Position numbers and translations under genes: made by a program. Positions 9,433 through 17,354 of a stretch of DNA of 41,814 bases are shown here, piece by piece. The stretch covers positions 1-41,814 of the forward strand of contig DYOH01000027.1 in the NCBI GenBank assembly GCA_020720625.1, read 5' to 3'. The DNA comes from Acetofilamentum sp. (GTDB lineage Bacteria; Bacteroidota; Bacteroidia; Bacteroidales; DYOH01). The notes beneath the pieces were generated by a model, which was given only the letters and a program-made list of their open reading frames with translations, was not told the DNA's origin and did no database searches. Positions within the stretch are counted from its first letter, which is position 1. The number at the start of each line of letters is the position of its first letter.

Positions 9433-11070
9433 CTAAATCGGTAAATCATAAATTTTCATCAGACTGTCGAATTCGGTTTGTTGTTTTTTTTCGTCCCAAT
9501 GTAGCATTTTTGATGCAATTTGCATTACTTTTTCAATAATTTCGTTCGATGGTTTGCCTAAAGTACCAATGCCGGTTCTGCGTAGCATGATGTCTTTTAG
9601 TGTTTTGGCCATTTCGTTGCTTATTGCATAACTTACCTCTGCAAGCAATTCGCCATCGTTACTTACCATCTCTTTTAGTTCCGGATTAAATCTAGCCAAA
9701 TCAAATACTTGTCGACTAAATGTTCCGTAATTGCGGCTAATATATTCAATGCTTTCTTTACTGAAATCGCTGTAATGTAAGTGCTGTTTTTTCATAAACT
9801 CGCCCATGTTCCTTATTTCACTGCCCGTGAGATAAAGGTTGTAGGTGATGGACTTATTCAGGTCTTTCTGAAGTTTTTTGCCAACCAAATCCATCACATG
9901 GTGAGCCAGGTTTCTGCTGGTGGTATATTTGCCGCCTTCCACCGTAATCATTCCTTTAATGCCATCTTTTTCGTTGTCGTATACCTCGTATTTTCTCGAT
10001 GTGGTATAACTATTTTCCGATTTGTTGTCGATCAATGGTCGTAAACCGCCGTAAGCGTGTTTTATATCACTGTATGAAATTTTTCGACCATAATTTTCGT
10101 TTACTGCATTTATTACCTCGTCTATGCTTTCCTTAGATACTTTATAATGGTCGGGCGAGCCCAAATATTCTTTGTCTGTGGTTCCTATGAGTGAATATCC
10201 CCGCCAGGGCATTATCATCATGTGGCCGCCATCTTTGCGTACAAGGGATATTACGTTATCGCCGGCTATTTTGGGGGTTATTACATGAATGCCTTCCGAG
10301 CGTTTTATTTTATGCTCGGTGTTTCCTTTCTTGGTTGCTCTATTGAGTATTACATCGGCCCATGTGCCGCCACAGTTTATTACCAAACCTGTTTCTACGG
10401 TTACTTGTTGTTGGTTGAGCAAGTCTTTCACTACTACGCCTTTTATTTGTCCGTCGGGGTGAAATACAAAATCTTCTACTTTGCTGTAATTGCTTATTTT
10501 GGCTCCATAATCTACTGCCGATTTCAGAAACGAGAGTGTTAGTCGTTCGGGCGAAATACTTTGGTAATCGTAAAAGATGGTCGAATAACGCAAGTTTTCT
10601 TCAACCACATCTGGTTCTATCCTGAGTGTTTTTATTTTATTGATTATTTTATGGTTGGGTAGCGATTTTTCCGGATCCCAGGTGTTTTGCTTATCAAAAG
10701 AGAGCCAATCGTAGAGATACATGCCGGCCATAAGTTTCCACATATCGCCTTTATAACGACGGTAGCTGGGCAACATAAAAGGAACAGGGTAAACAAAATT
10801 AGGTGCAATATTGCCCAAAATTCTTCGCTCCTGCAAAGATTCGCGCACTAGCTTGAGTTCGAAATTGGCCAGATAGCGCAAGCCGCCATGAATGAGTTTG
10901 GAAGTGGCAGCAGAAGTGGCACCTCCGAAATCGGATTTCTCAAATAGAGCCACATGCAAACCTCTGCTTGCAGCGGCGTAGGCAACTGCCGCTCCTGTGA
11001 TGCCCCCGCCAATAATTACCGCATCAAATTTTGGACTGGCTGTTTGTTCTATAAATCTTTGTAAAATCAT
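9433..11070 (-). CDS. FAD-dependent glycerol-3-phosphate dehydrogenase-like protein (paralog 1)
   Basis: A 545-residue member of the GlpD/GlpA family, which oxidises sn-glycerol-3-phosphate to DHAP and passes electrons to quinone at the membrane. The N-terminal Rossmann FAD site is IIGGGITGAAVAYAAASRG (Gly21-Gly26). The family block TSKLIHGGLRYL follows near residue 57. The substrate-domain motifs GTTDKEY and YGGLRPLI are present, with the second dinucleotide-contact block EGGKYTTSR. The C-terminal third is the helical DAO_C domain. It is the first gene of a minus-strand operon with the AGPS-like oxidase and the FGGY kinase. Sequence between the motifs differs clearly from the second GlpD at 33.8-35.5 kb. 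A palindrome upstream (11115-11132) may regulate it. The exact substrate could differ from classical G3P. Confidence 0.87.
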   Translation of the reverse strand: MILQRFIEQTASPKFDAVIIGGGITGAAVAYAAASRGLHVALFEKSDFGGATSAATSKLIHGGLRYLANFELKLVRESLQERRILGNIAPNFVYPVPFMLPSYRRYKGDMWKLMAGMYLYDWLSFDKQNTWDPEKSLPNHKIINKIKTLRIEPDVVEENLRYSTIFYDYQSISPERLTLSFLKSAVDYGAKISNYSKVEDFVFHPDGQIKGVVVKDLLNQQQVTVETGLVINCGGTWADVILNRATKKGNTEHKIKRSEGIHVITPKIAGDNVISLVRKDGGHMMIMPWRGYSLIGTTDKEYLGSPDHYKVSKESIDEVINAVNENYGRKISYSDIKHAYGGLRPLIDNKSENSYTTSRKYEVYDNEKDGIKGMITVEGGKYTTSRNLAHHVMDLVGKKLQKDLNKSITYNLYLTGSEIRNMGEFMKKQHLHYSDFSKESIEYISRNYGTFSRQVFDLARFNPELKEMVSNDGELLAEVSYAISNEMAKTLKDIMLRRTGIGTLGKPSNEIIEKVMQIASKMLHWDEKKQQTEFDSLMKIYDLPI

Positions 11071-11086
11071 AGCTTTACTTTTTTTA

Positions 11087-11132
11087 CAAAGTTCTGCTAT
11101 TTTTTTATCGTTTCTTTTACCAAATGGTAAAA
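11087..11132 (-). promoter_or_regulatory. Candidate promoter and palindromic operator of the GlpD-like/AGPS/FGGY operon
   Basis: On the minus strand GAACTTTG (11094-11087) is one base off the Bacteroidota TAnnTTTG -7 box, 17 nt before the start codon. The inverted repeat TTTTACC-AAAT-GGTAAAA (11115-11132) lies 21-38 nt upstream of that box, where the -33 element should be. A dimeric regulator binding there would block RNA polymerase. No regulator gene is adjacent, so its identity is open. Confidence 0.45.
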
Positions 11133-11725
11133 AATGAAGAAATATTGATGATTAAGCATTTTTTTTATTCTGATGATTTCGATATTTTGAAAGTTGGTTT
11201 TAAAAAATTATCAATTATGTATTTGGTTTCATGTTCCCCATAAGCGTCTGTTGATGTTCTTTTTATTTCAATATCTTTATTGAAAGTATCCCGCAAATTA
11301 GTAGAAAAATGATTACAAAAACATTTTTTTTAGATAATCGCTATAAGTAGTTTGCCACCTTTTTTTCGTTTTTTCTGGCAAGTTTTTTTTTAGCTTATAA
11401 GTATGTGATTTATTAACTATGTTTATTGGATTAGCAATACTAGAAACTTAACAAAAAAAAAATGAAATATTCTATTCAAAATTGATTGGCTGAATATTTC
11501 ATCTTTTGCGTTTGATAACACAAATCAATAAGGCATGCAAGTTGAAATCAAAATTCAGGTATTAAAGAAATGAATACTTCGGCTTTATGCTATTTTTTTT
11601 ATTAGTTTTAATATCGGTTTAATATGAAATTGTGAGCATAATAAAAAAATCATCAAGGGAACTCAAGGATTTTTGTTTGCATGTTTTTCTCAAGTCGCTT
11701 GCAAAGAACTAAGCTTTTTATTGGC
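11133..11725. other. Intergenic region between divergent transcription units, no gene seen
   Basis: About 0.6 kb of very AT-rich DNA between the minus-strand dehydrogenase operon and the plus-strand sensor gene. Short open frames here lack coding character. It contains one notable inverted repeat (11453-11502, listed separately). I see no tRNA, repeat array or recognisable riboswitch. Confidence 0.6.
11453..11502 (-). terminator. Orphan terminator-like inverted repeat, minus strand
   Basis: ATGAAATATTC (11462-11472) and GAATATTTCAT (11492-11502) are perfect 11-nt arms around 19 nt. Read on the minus strand, the second arm runs directly into nine or more T. That is the layout of an intrinsic terminator, although the stem is very AT-rich. 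No gene lies on the minus strand upstream of it, so it could end a small RNA or antisense leader transcript, or be chance. Confidence 0.35.
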
Positions 11726-11755
11726 TTGATAATTCGAAGAAATTGCTTATATTTG
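11726..11755 (+). promoter_or_regulatory. Promoter of the TPR/PAS sensor gene
   Basis: TTG at 11726-11728 and TATATTTG at 11748-11755, 19 nt apart, fit the Bacteroidota promoter. The predicted start near 11762 precedes the chosen ATG at 11794 by about 32 nt. Confidence 0.65.
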
Positions 11756-11793
11756 CCAAATAGCTACCGCAAAAAAATAAATTTATTGTACCG

Positions 11794-14697
11794 ATGGTTC
11801 ATACTTTTAGATGCATTTTTAAGAGGTTTATTGTTATGCTGCTATTACCATTGTTATTTATGGGCATGGCTATTGGCCAGTCAATAAAACTCGATAGCCT
11901 GGAAACAAAATTAAATGCCTTAAAAACCAACGATACTGCCAAAGTTAATTTACTGGTTGAACTTGCCGCAGCTGCATTTGACATACAATCCGAGAAAACA
12001 CTTACTTATGCCAACCAAGGCTTGCAATTGGCCGAAAAATTAAATTACAATAAAGGCATGGCAGAAAGTAACTGGAATTATGGCATGTATTACTTTAAAC
12101 CCAATAAAAAACTTTCCCTGGAGCATTTCTTAAAAGCACTTGAAATCTCACAAAAAATAAAAAATAAATATTTAGAAGCTAAATACTATAATAGTTTGGG
12201 CCAAATTTACCGCGGTTTGGGGCAAAAAGATGAAGCTGAAAAAAGCATGAAAAAAGCCATTCAATTAGCCAGCGAACTTAAAGACAGGCTTTCTGCGGCA
12301 AAATATGAAATTAATTATGCATCTTTTTTAAATGTACATGGTGAAACCGATAAATCACTCGATATTTTGTACCGAAATGTAGATGTGTTTATTGAATTTA
12401 AAGAAAAATCTTTGCTCGGTGCCTGCTACAATAATATTGGAACCACCAATTCAATGATGGGCAATTCCGTTGTTGCCCTGGAATATTTTTTAAAATCGCT
12501 TAAAATTAAAGAGGAACTTAAGGATAAGCCTGGTATTATTTTAGCCTTACTCAATCTCAGCAGCAAATACAGGGAATATAAGGAATACCAAAAATCGCTC
12601 GACGCCTTGTTTAAGGGACTAAAGTTGGCTGAAGAGCTTAACGACATGCAATTTATTCCTGTTTACCTTGAAAAAATAGGAACCACCTATTCCAAAATGA
12701 ACAAACCCAAGCAAGCGCTCGATTACCTTAACCAATCTTTGGCCATTGCACATAAATTAAACGACAAATATAAAATAATGAATGCCAACGAAAGCATAGG
12801 CGATGTGTTTGTAAGGCAAAAGAAATATTCGCAGGCGCTTAAATATTACCAAATTGCTTTTGAAAAAGCACAAGAGGTAGAACGAATGCGCTCTGTTAGC
12901 GATATTTGGCGGAAAATGGGCTTTGCTTACTTAAAACTAGAGGAAATTGAAAAAGCTGGAGAACTTACTAATAAAAGCCTTGACATTGCAAAAGAATATA
13001 AAATGTTGAACGAGCAGAAACTTATCCATTTTCAATTGGCTCAAATTGATTCGGCAAATAGCAACTATAAGCAAGCTTTTATCAATTATAAACAATTTAA
13101 AAAAATAAGCGATAGCATTTTTAACGAAAAAAATGTGAAGAAAATTACCGAACTGCAGCTAAATTATGCGTTTGAAAAAGAAAAGCAGGCCTTAGCTTTC
13201 GAAAGTGAGAAGAAACTTCTTGTGCAACAAGCCGAGCAACAGAGATTAAGGCATATCAATTTATTGTTGGCAATAAGTATTTTCTTATTATTACTTCTGG
13301 CAATAAATTTTTATCGTATTTACAAAATTAAGCATAATACCAATTTACTTCTCGTTAAGCAAAAAGAGGAGATATCTGAATTAAACGATGAGTATTTGAG
13401 TGTAAATGAAGAATTGAAACAAGCCAATGAACAACTTTTTGAAACCAAGAAAAAAGTTGAGGAACGCGAAAATTTATTGAATCAAATTACCGAGAATATA
13501 CCGGTTTTTATTGCGCTACTTGATTCACACATGGAGTATACTTTCGTAAATAAAGGTTACGCCGATGTTTTTAATCTTACAAAAGAAAACATTTTGGGTA
13601 AAAAGTTATTGGATGTTTTAGATAGTGATTGTGCTAATACCTCAGGAAAATTTATACATTATCCGCTCAAGGGTGAGCATATAACCTTCGAAAATACCAT
13701 TTTATCTGATAACAAAAATTTGCGGACTGTTCAAACCACTTATTTACCTTATTTCCAGAGTGGCCAACTAAACGGTGTTTTGGTTTGCAGCACTGATATT
13801 AGCGAACGAAAAATTGCTGAGCAAATAATTAAAGCCAGCGAAGAGAAGTTAAGCTTATTGATTAAAAACTCAAACGATATATTTGTATTGGTTAACGAAC
13901 ATGGTGAGCAATTTTATATTAGCGATGTGGCCACAAAATATACAGGCTATACCATTGATGAGCTTAAGGGGGCTATTAACGATGTTATTTTTCCCGAAGA
14001 TGTTGCACTGATTCAGAAACATTGGGAAAATGTAATGGAGTGTCCTAATGTTGCCGATATTGTTCAATATCGCCACAAACATAAAGAAAAAGGCTATATT
14101 TGGTTCGAAGCCGTTGCACAAAATTTTTTGGATAATCCGGCTATTAACGCCGTGGTTGCCAACATTCGGGATATTACAGAGCGTAAGAATATTGAAAAGG
14201 CTCTTGAAGAAAGCGAAAACGATAAGAAACGCCTTTTACAATCCGAAATTGAACGCATAAATTATGAGCTTGAAAGCAATCAAAAGGCGATTACTGTGGC
14301 TACGCTCAGACTTATACAAAATTCGGAACGCGATGCCCAGACTATTGAGCAGCTTTCTCAAATCGAGCTGAATACAAATCCCGAAGGAAAAAGAAAAATA
14401 AATGCTTTGATCTTGGATTATAAGCGTCAATCGTTTAACTCGAATTGGGACGAATTTGAGCTTTTGTTTCAAAAAACCCACCAATCCTTTTACCAAAATC
14501 TGAATATCAAATTTCCCAATTTGTCTGCTAATGAGCGTAAAATTTGTGCCTTCTTAAAGCTGAATATGAGCAGTAAGGATATTGCGCAAATAACTTTTCA
14601 GTCGGAAGATGCCCTTAAAAAAGCCCGATTACGCCTTAGACAAAAATTAGGAATAGAGCGCGAAACAAACTTGGTTACTTTTTTACAGAATATTTAG
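11794..14697 (+). CDS. Membrane-bound TPR-PAS-PAS-LuxR-type sensor/regulator
   Basis: A 967-residue signalling protein. A signal peptide or membrane anchor (about 8-29, ending AIGQ) precedes an extracytoplasmic array of tetratricopeptide repeats (about 66-442; for example YNSLGQIYRGLGQKDEAEKS). A coiled-coil stretch and a transmembrane helix follow (about 488-508). The cytoplasmic part has a short coiled coil, two PAS domains (about 560-680 and 683-806, the second ending in NIRDITERKN) and a second coiled segment. The C terminus is a LuxR/GerE-like helix-turn-helix (about 908-967; NERKICAFLKLNMSSKDIAQ). No histidine-kinase domain or receiver is present, so it looks like a one-component regulator coupling a periplasmic signal directly to DNA binding. 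Target genes are unknown; the envelope genes just downstream are candidates. The family is common in Bacteroidota. Confidence 0.85.
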   Translation: MVHTFRCIFKRFIVMLLLPLLFMGMAIGQSIKLDSLETKLNALKTNDTAKVNLLVELAAAAFDIQSEKTLTYANQGLQLAEKLNYNKGMAESNWNYGMYYFKPNKKLSLEHFLKALEISQKIKNKYLEAKYYNSLGQIYRGLGQKDEAEKSMKKAIQLASELKDRLSAAKYEINYASFLNVHGETDKSLDILYRNVDVFIEFKEKSLLGACYNNIGTTNSMMGNSVVALEYFLKSLKIKEELKDKPGIILALLNLSSKYREYKEYQKSLDALFKGLKLAEELNDMQFIPVYLEKIGTTYSKMNKPKQALDYLNQSLAIAHKLNDKYKIMNANESIGDVFVRQKKYSQALKYYQIAFEKAQEVERMRSVSDIWRKMGFAYLKLEEIEKAGELTNKSLDIAKEYKMLNEQKLIHFQLAQIDSANSNYKQAFINYKQFKKISDSIFNEKNVKKITELQLNYAFEKEKQALAFESEKKLLVQQAEQQRLRHINLLLAISIFLLLLLAINFYRIYKIKHNTNLLLVKQKEEISELNDEYLSVNEELKQANEQLFETKKKVEERENLLNQITENIPVFIALLDSHMEYTFVNKGYADVFNLTKENILGKKLLDVLDSDCANTSGKFIHYPLKGEHITFENTILSDNKNLRTVQTTYLPYFQSGQLNGVLVCSTDISERKIAEQIIKASEEKLSLLIKNSNDIFVLVNEHGEQFYISDVATKYTGYTIDELKGAINDVIFPEDVALIQKHWENVMECPNVADIVQYRHKHKEKGYIWFEAVAQNFLDNPAINAVVANIRDITERKNIEKALEESENDKKRLLQSEIERINYELESNQKAITVATLRLIQNSERDAQTIEQLSQIELNTNPEGKRKINALILDYKRQSFNSNWDEFELLFQKTHQSFYQNLNIKFPNLSANERKICAFLKLNMSSKDIAQITFQSEDALKKARLRLRQKLGIERETNLVTFLQNI

Positions 14698-14741
14698 AAA
14701 AAATTGCCGATTTTATTCTCTCTTTTCGTAAATCTGTTTAT

Positions 14742-14799
14742 TGTCTTATTTTTGTCTTATTGTTTTTTTGCTTAAATATCAGCAACTTGCCTACCTTTG
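14742..14799 (+). promoter_or_regulatory. Promoter of the ankyrin gene with TGTC direct-repeat operator
   Basis: TTGTCTTAT occurs twice with an 11-bp period (TGTC at 14742-14745 and 14753-14756), followed by TGTTTTTTTG (TTG at 14768-14770 as -33) and TACCTTTG at 14792-14799 as -7, 21 nt further. The same repeat recurs at the same distance before the outer-membrane protein gene. Direct repeats one helical turn apart are typical binding sites of OmpR/PhoB-type response regulators. Confidence 0.6.
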
Positions 14800-14853
14800 T
14801 TTGTTGAAAAAGAACTATATTTTTATGTAAAAACAAAATTAATTCTAAACAAA

Positions 14854-15906
14854 ATGATTAAAAGAAACTTCTATATCCGTGTATTATTGCTACTTGTTGT
14901 TACTAGCTCATGGTCTTTTAGCGCTTTAGCTCAAACCGAAGCTAACCGAACTAAACTAGGATATGCCGTAAATATTGGAGATGTGGCGGCGGTAAAGGAT
15001 TTATTGAGCAAAGGCGAAAACCCAAACAAAACGCACGATCAGGAAACTCCGCTTGGACTTTCAACCAAATTAGAGTCAGATGAAATTTTTAACATCTTGG
15101 TAAATGCCAAAGGCATAAATCTTGATGCTTCAGGTACTTATATCTGGACAGGCAACGGTTCTCGTTACACCTACACTCCATTAATCAGCGCTGTTCAAGG
15201 GAAAAAAGTAGAAATGGTTCGCACCTTGCTTGCAAAAGGCGCAAGCCCCGATTTATACGATAAAAACGTAACGCAACAAGGCGATATTACCATGTCGGCA
15301 ACCGCGCTAATGCACGCAATTATGATTAACTGTCCCGAAGGGGTGGAAATGTTGAAAATGTTGATGGAGAAAACAAAGAACATCAATAGCATTCCTACTT
15401 TGGTTAAAGATGGTTTTCCTGCACCGGTTTTAGCTTGTGGATATCCCAGATACAATCAGCTTACAAAAGAAATGTTTAAGAAAGGGGCAAAATTTGAGTT
15501 TGGGCCGGCAAATAATACGCCTTACACTGCTATTGGGCATGCCATTACCGGCAAAAATCCCGAAATGGTAAAGCATTTAATTGATTTGGGTGCCAAACTA
15601 AACGATAAAACAGATAAAGCTTTCATGCATTTAGCTATTGCACTTGGCATAGAAAACATCGAAACCATTAAGATCCTTTTAGATGCAGGCATTGACCCAA
15701 ATACCCGGTTTTCATCAACAAAATATCCGGTTATTAATTATGGTGTAAAGTGCAAAGATATTAAAGTATTGGAACTTATGGTTGCGCGTGGTGCAGATGT
15801 AAATGCAAAGGATGGCATTGGGCAAAGTGTGCTAAAATATGCCAAAGGAGGTAAAAAAGTAAAGAAAAATGTGAAATTTCTTATCGAAAAAGGAGCCGTG
15901 GAGTAA
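14854..15906 (+). CDS. Exported ankyrin-repeat protein
   Basis: I start at the ATG giving MIKRNFYIRVLLLLVV, because this begins a clear signal peptide (cleavage near SALAQ, about residue 27). The upstream in-frame ATG at 14797 would overlap the promoter's -7 box. The 350-residue product is built from ankyrin repeats, with recognisable units such as TPLISAVQGKKVEMVRTLLAKGA and MHLAIALGIENIETIKILLDAG. Ankyrin stacks mediate protein-protein contacts; here they would act in the periplasm or at the cell surface. There is no enzymatic motif and no sorting domain. A strong terminator follows, so it is a single-gene unit. Specific function unknown. Confidence 0.85.
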   Translation: MIKRNFYIRVLLLLVVTSSWSFSALAQTEANRTKLGYAVNIGDVAAVKDLLSKGENPNKTHDQETPLGLSTKLESDEIFNILVNAKGINLDASGTYIWTGNGSRYTYTPLISAVQGKKVEMVRTLLAKGASPDLYDKNVTQQGDITMSATALMHAIMINCPEGVEMLKMLMEKTKNINSIPTLVKDGFPAPVLACGYPRYNQLTKEMFKKGAKFEFGPANNTPYTAIGHAITGKNPEMVKHLIDLGAKLNDKTDKAFMHLAIALGIENIETIKILLDAGIDPNTRFSSTKYPVINYGVKCKDIKVLELMVARGADVNAKDGIGQSVLKYAKGGKKVKKNVKFLIEKGAVE

Positions 15907-15936
15907 GAATTATAATTTTTGTTGGCAATATTGGAG

Positions 15937-15977
15937 CGTCCGGGAACATTTTTTCTTTAAATGTTTTCGGGCGTTTT
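15937..15977 (+). terminator. Rho-independent terminator after the ankyrin gene
   Basis: A continuous 15-bp stem counting G-U pairs (left arm 15937-15951, starting CGTCCGGGAAC; right arm 15959-15973, ending TTTTCGGGCG) with a 7-nt loop, then TTTT. It is 31 nt after the stop codon. Confidence 0.85.
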
Positions 15978-16113
15978 GTATCATGATTTTGTTGTATTTT
16001 TTTCGGTCAAGATTATTGTATCCGTAGGAATAATATTTTAATGAATTTTCCATCTCCGCTATATTCCTGATATTTATTTATTTGCATTTACTCAGGCATT
16101 CTGTTTTTTTCAA
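15978..16113. other. Upstream part of a 390-bp gene-free stretch (15907-16296)
   Basis: Between the ankyrin gene's terminator and the operator region of the outer-membrane protein gene I see only AT-rich DNA, with no open frame of coding character and no repeat. Together with the terminator and the promoter region this fills the whole 390-bp gap. Confidence 0.55.
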
Positions 16114-16172
16114 TGTCCACTTTTTGTCTTACTGGTTTTTACAATACATCGTTTGCTTTTAACGTAATTTTG
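16114..16172 (+). promoter_or_regulatory. Promoter of the outer-membrane protein gene with TGTC direct-repeat operator
   Basis: TGTC at 16114-16117 and again at 16125-16128 (11-bp period), the second inside TTTTTGTCTTACTGGTTTTT (16121-16140). A -7 box TAATTTTG lies at 16165-16172. The 20-nt block matches the one before the ankyrin gene at 18 positions, and its distance to the -7 box is 44 nt against 43 nt there. No clear -33 TTG is seen, which would fit activator dependence. Confidence 0.5.
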
Positions 16173-16296
16173 GTGAAGTTGAAAGTTTTCAATTTTAATG
16201 AAAAAATGGGGTGTGGTTTTCCTTGTCATGATATGAATAAATCACCGTCTGAGCCGAAAAACGAAAATGGTAGGCAAACACAATTATAAGAATAAA

Positions 16297-16833
16297 ATGA
16301 AGAAATTATTTTTTTTAGTAATGGCAATTTTAATGGTTTCATTAGCAGCCAAAGCGCAGGACACTTTTAAAAAGGGAACAAACACCTTAAAACTGGGTTT
16401 AGGTTTTAATGAAAATGGTAAACCTATAGGCTTGGCTTACGAACAAGGTATAAAAGATGGTTTGTTCGGTGTCGAAAAACTTAATTTGGGTGTAGGTGTA
16501 TATGCCGGTTATTTTGGTTATAACAATAGCATTACTAATTATGGAGTAACTGTAAAAACAAACGTAAATACGATAGCTCCGGGCGCAAGTGCATATTTAC
16601 ATTATGAATTTATGGAGAAATTAGATGCTAATGTTGGACTTTCATTGGGTGCTTCGGCCCAAATTAGTCAAGTGTCGGGCGATAATGTAGATGTTAGCCC
16701 CGATTTTACCTTAAAATTTGCTTGGGGTTTGGCAGGTGGTTTACGTTATGAAATTACGCCTAAATGGGGTGCATTTATTGAAGGCGGTAAAGGAACCGGA
16801 AATGTAACCTTAGGTGTTGCATATAAATTTTAG
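16297..16833 (+). CDS. Small outer-membrane beta-barrel protein
   Basis: A 178-residue protein starting MKKLFFLVMAILMV; the upstream ATG at 16267 would only add ten charged residues before the signal peptide. Cleavage is expected after KAQ (about residue 21). The mature part alternates hydrophobic and polar residues with Gly/Tyr-rich strands and ends in a C-terminal Phe (VAYKF), the typical outer-membrane barrel insertion signal. It resembles small OmpW/OmpA-barrel-like porins of Bacteroidota, but I cannot assign a family. The leader from the candidate -7 box is long (about 120 nt). The gene 62 nt downstream, another small exported protein, is probably cotranscribed. Confidence 0.75.
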   Translation: MKKLFFLVMAILMVSLAAKAQDTFKKGTNTLKLGLGFNENGKPIGLAYEQGIKDGLFGVEKLNLGVGVYAGYFGYNNSITNYGVTVKTNVNTIAPGASAYLHYEFMEKLDANVGLSLGASAQISQVSGDNVDVSPDFTLKFAWGLAGGLRYEITPKWGAFIEGGKGTGNVTLGVAYKF

Positions 16834-16895
16834 TTTCTACTTGAAAACAAATTAAATATCAATTTCTATAATTTTTACTAATTAAATTCTTTAAA

Positions 16896-17354
16896 ATGAA
16901 AAAATTAATTTTAGTAGTAGTAATGTTCGCACTAGTAGGTGCAATGAAAGCGCAACCTTATGCAATTGGCGATATAGTTGGCGGCGGCGTGGTATATCAT
17001 ATTACCGATGGCGGTATGCACGGTTTAATTGCCGCTACCCAAGATCATGGCAAATTAAGACAATCTGAAGCTGCCACTTTTGTAAACGACACAGCTAAAC
17101 ACAGTGCCGAAGGCAAAATGTTTAACGATTGGAGGTTGCCTAACTTACAAGAAATTGGCTTACTAACCAAACAAATGGCTGTTGTTGGTGGTTTTACCGA
17201 TGGTTATTACTGGAGCAGTGTAACAATGCAAAGCAGTCGCGGTCAATTAGGTACGTTGGTTCTTTTTAAATCTACTCGCGGACCGGGCAATGGTACAACC
17301 ATTAACAAACCCTCGCAAATGGAGGCTCAAGTGCGTGTTGTGCGATCGTTCTAA
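16896..17354 (+). CDS. Exported DUF1566/Lcl-like domain protein
   Basis: A 152-residue protein with a signal peptide (MKKLILVVVMFALVGAMKAQ, cleaved near residue 20). The mature part carries the hallmarks of the DUF1566 (Lcl C-terminal) fold: IGDIVGGGVVYH near its start, NDWRLPNLQEI in the middle, YYWSS and the terminal VRVVRSF. These small lectin-like beta domains occur on surface proteins, often as the last domain. Here the domain is the whole mature protein. No lipobox or T9SS sorting signal is present. It lies 62 nt after the beta-barrel gene with no terminator between. Function unknown. Confidence 0.8.
   Translation: MKKLILVVVMFALVGAMKAQPYAIGDIVGGGVVYHITDGGMHGLIAATQDHGKLRQSEAATFVNDTAKHSAEGKMFNDWRLPNLQEIGLLTKQMAVVGGFTDGYYWSSVTMQSSRGQLGTLVLFKSTRGPGNGTTINKPSQMEAQVRVVRSF

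Noticed and set aside
14797-14853. Upstream ATG giving 19 extra residues on the ankyrin protein
   Set aside because: The ATG overlaps the -7 box TACCTTTG and would put the signal peptide behind a non-standard extension.
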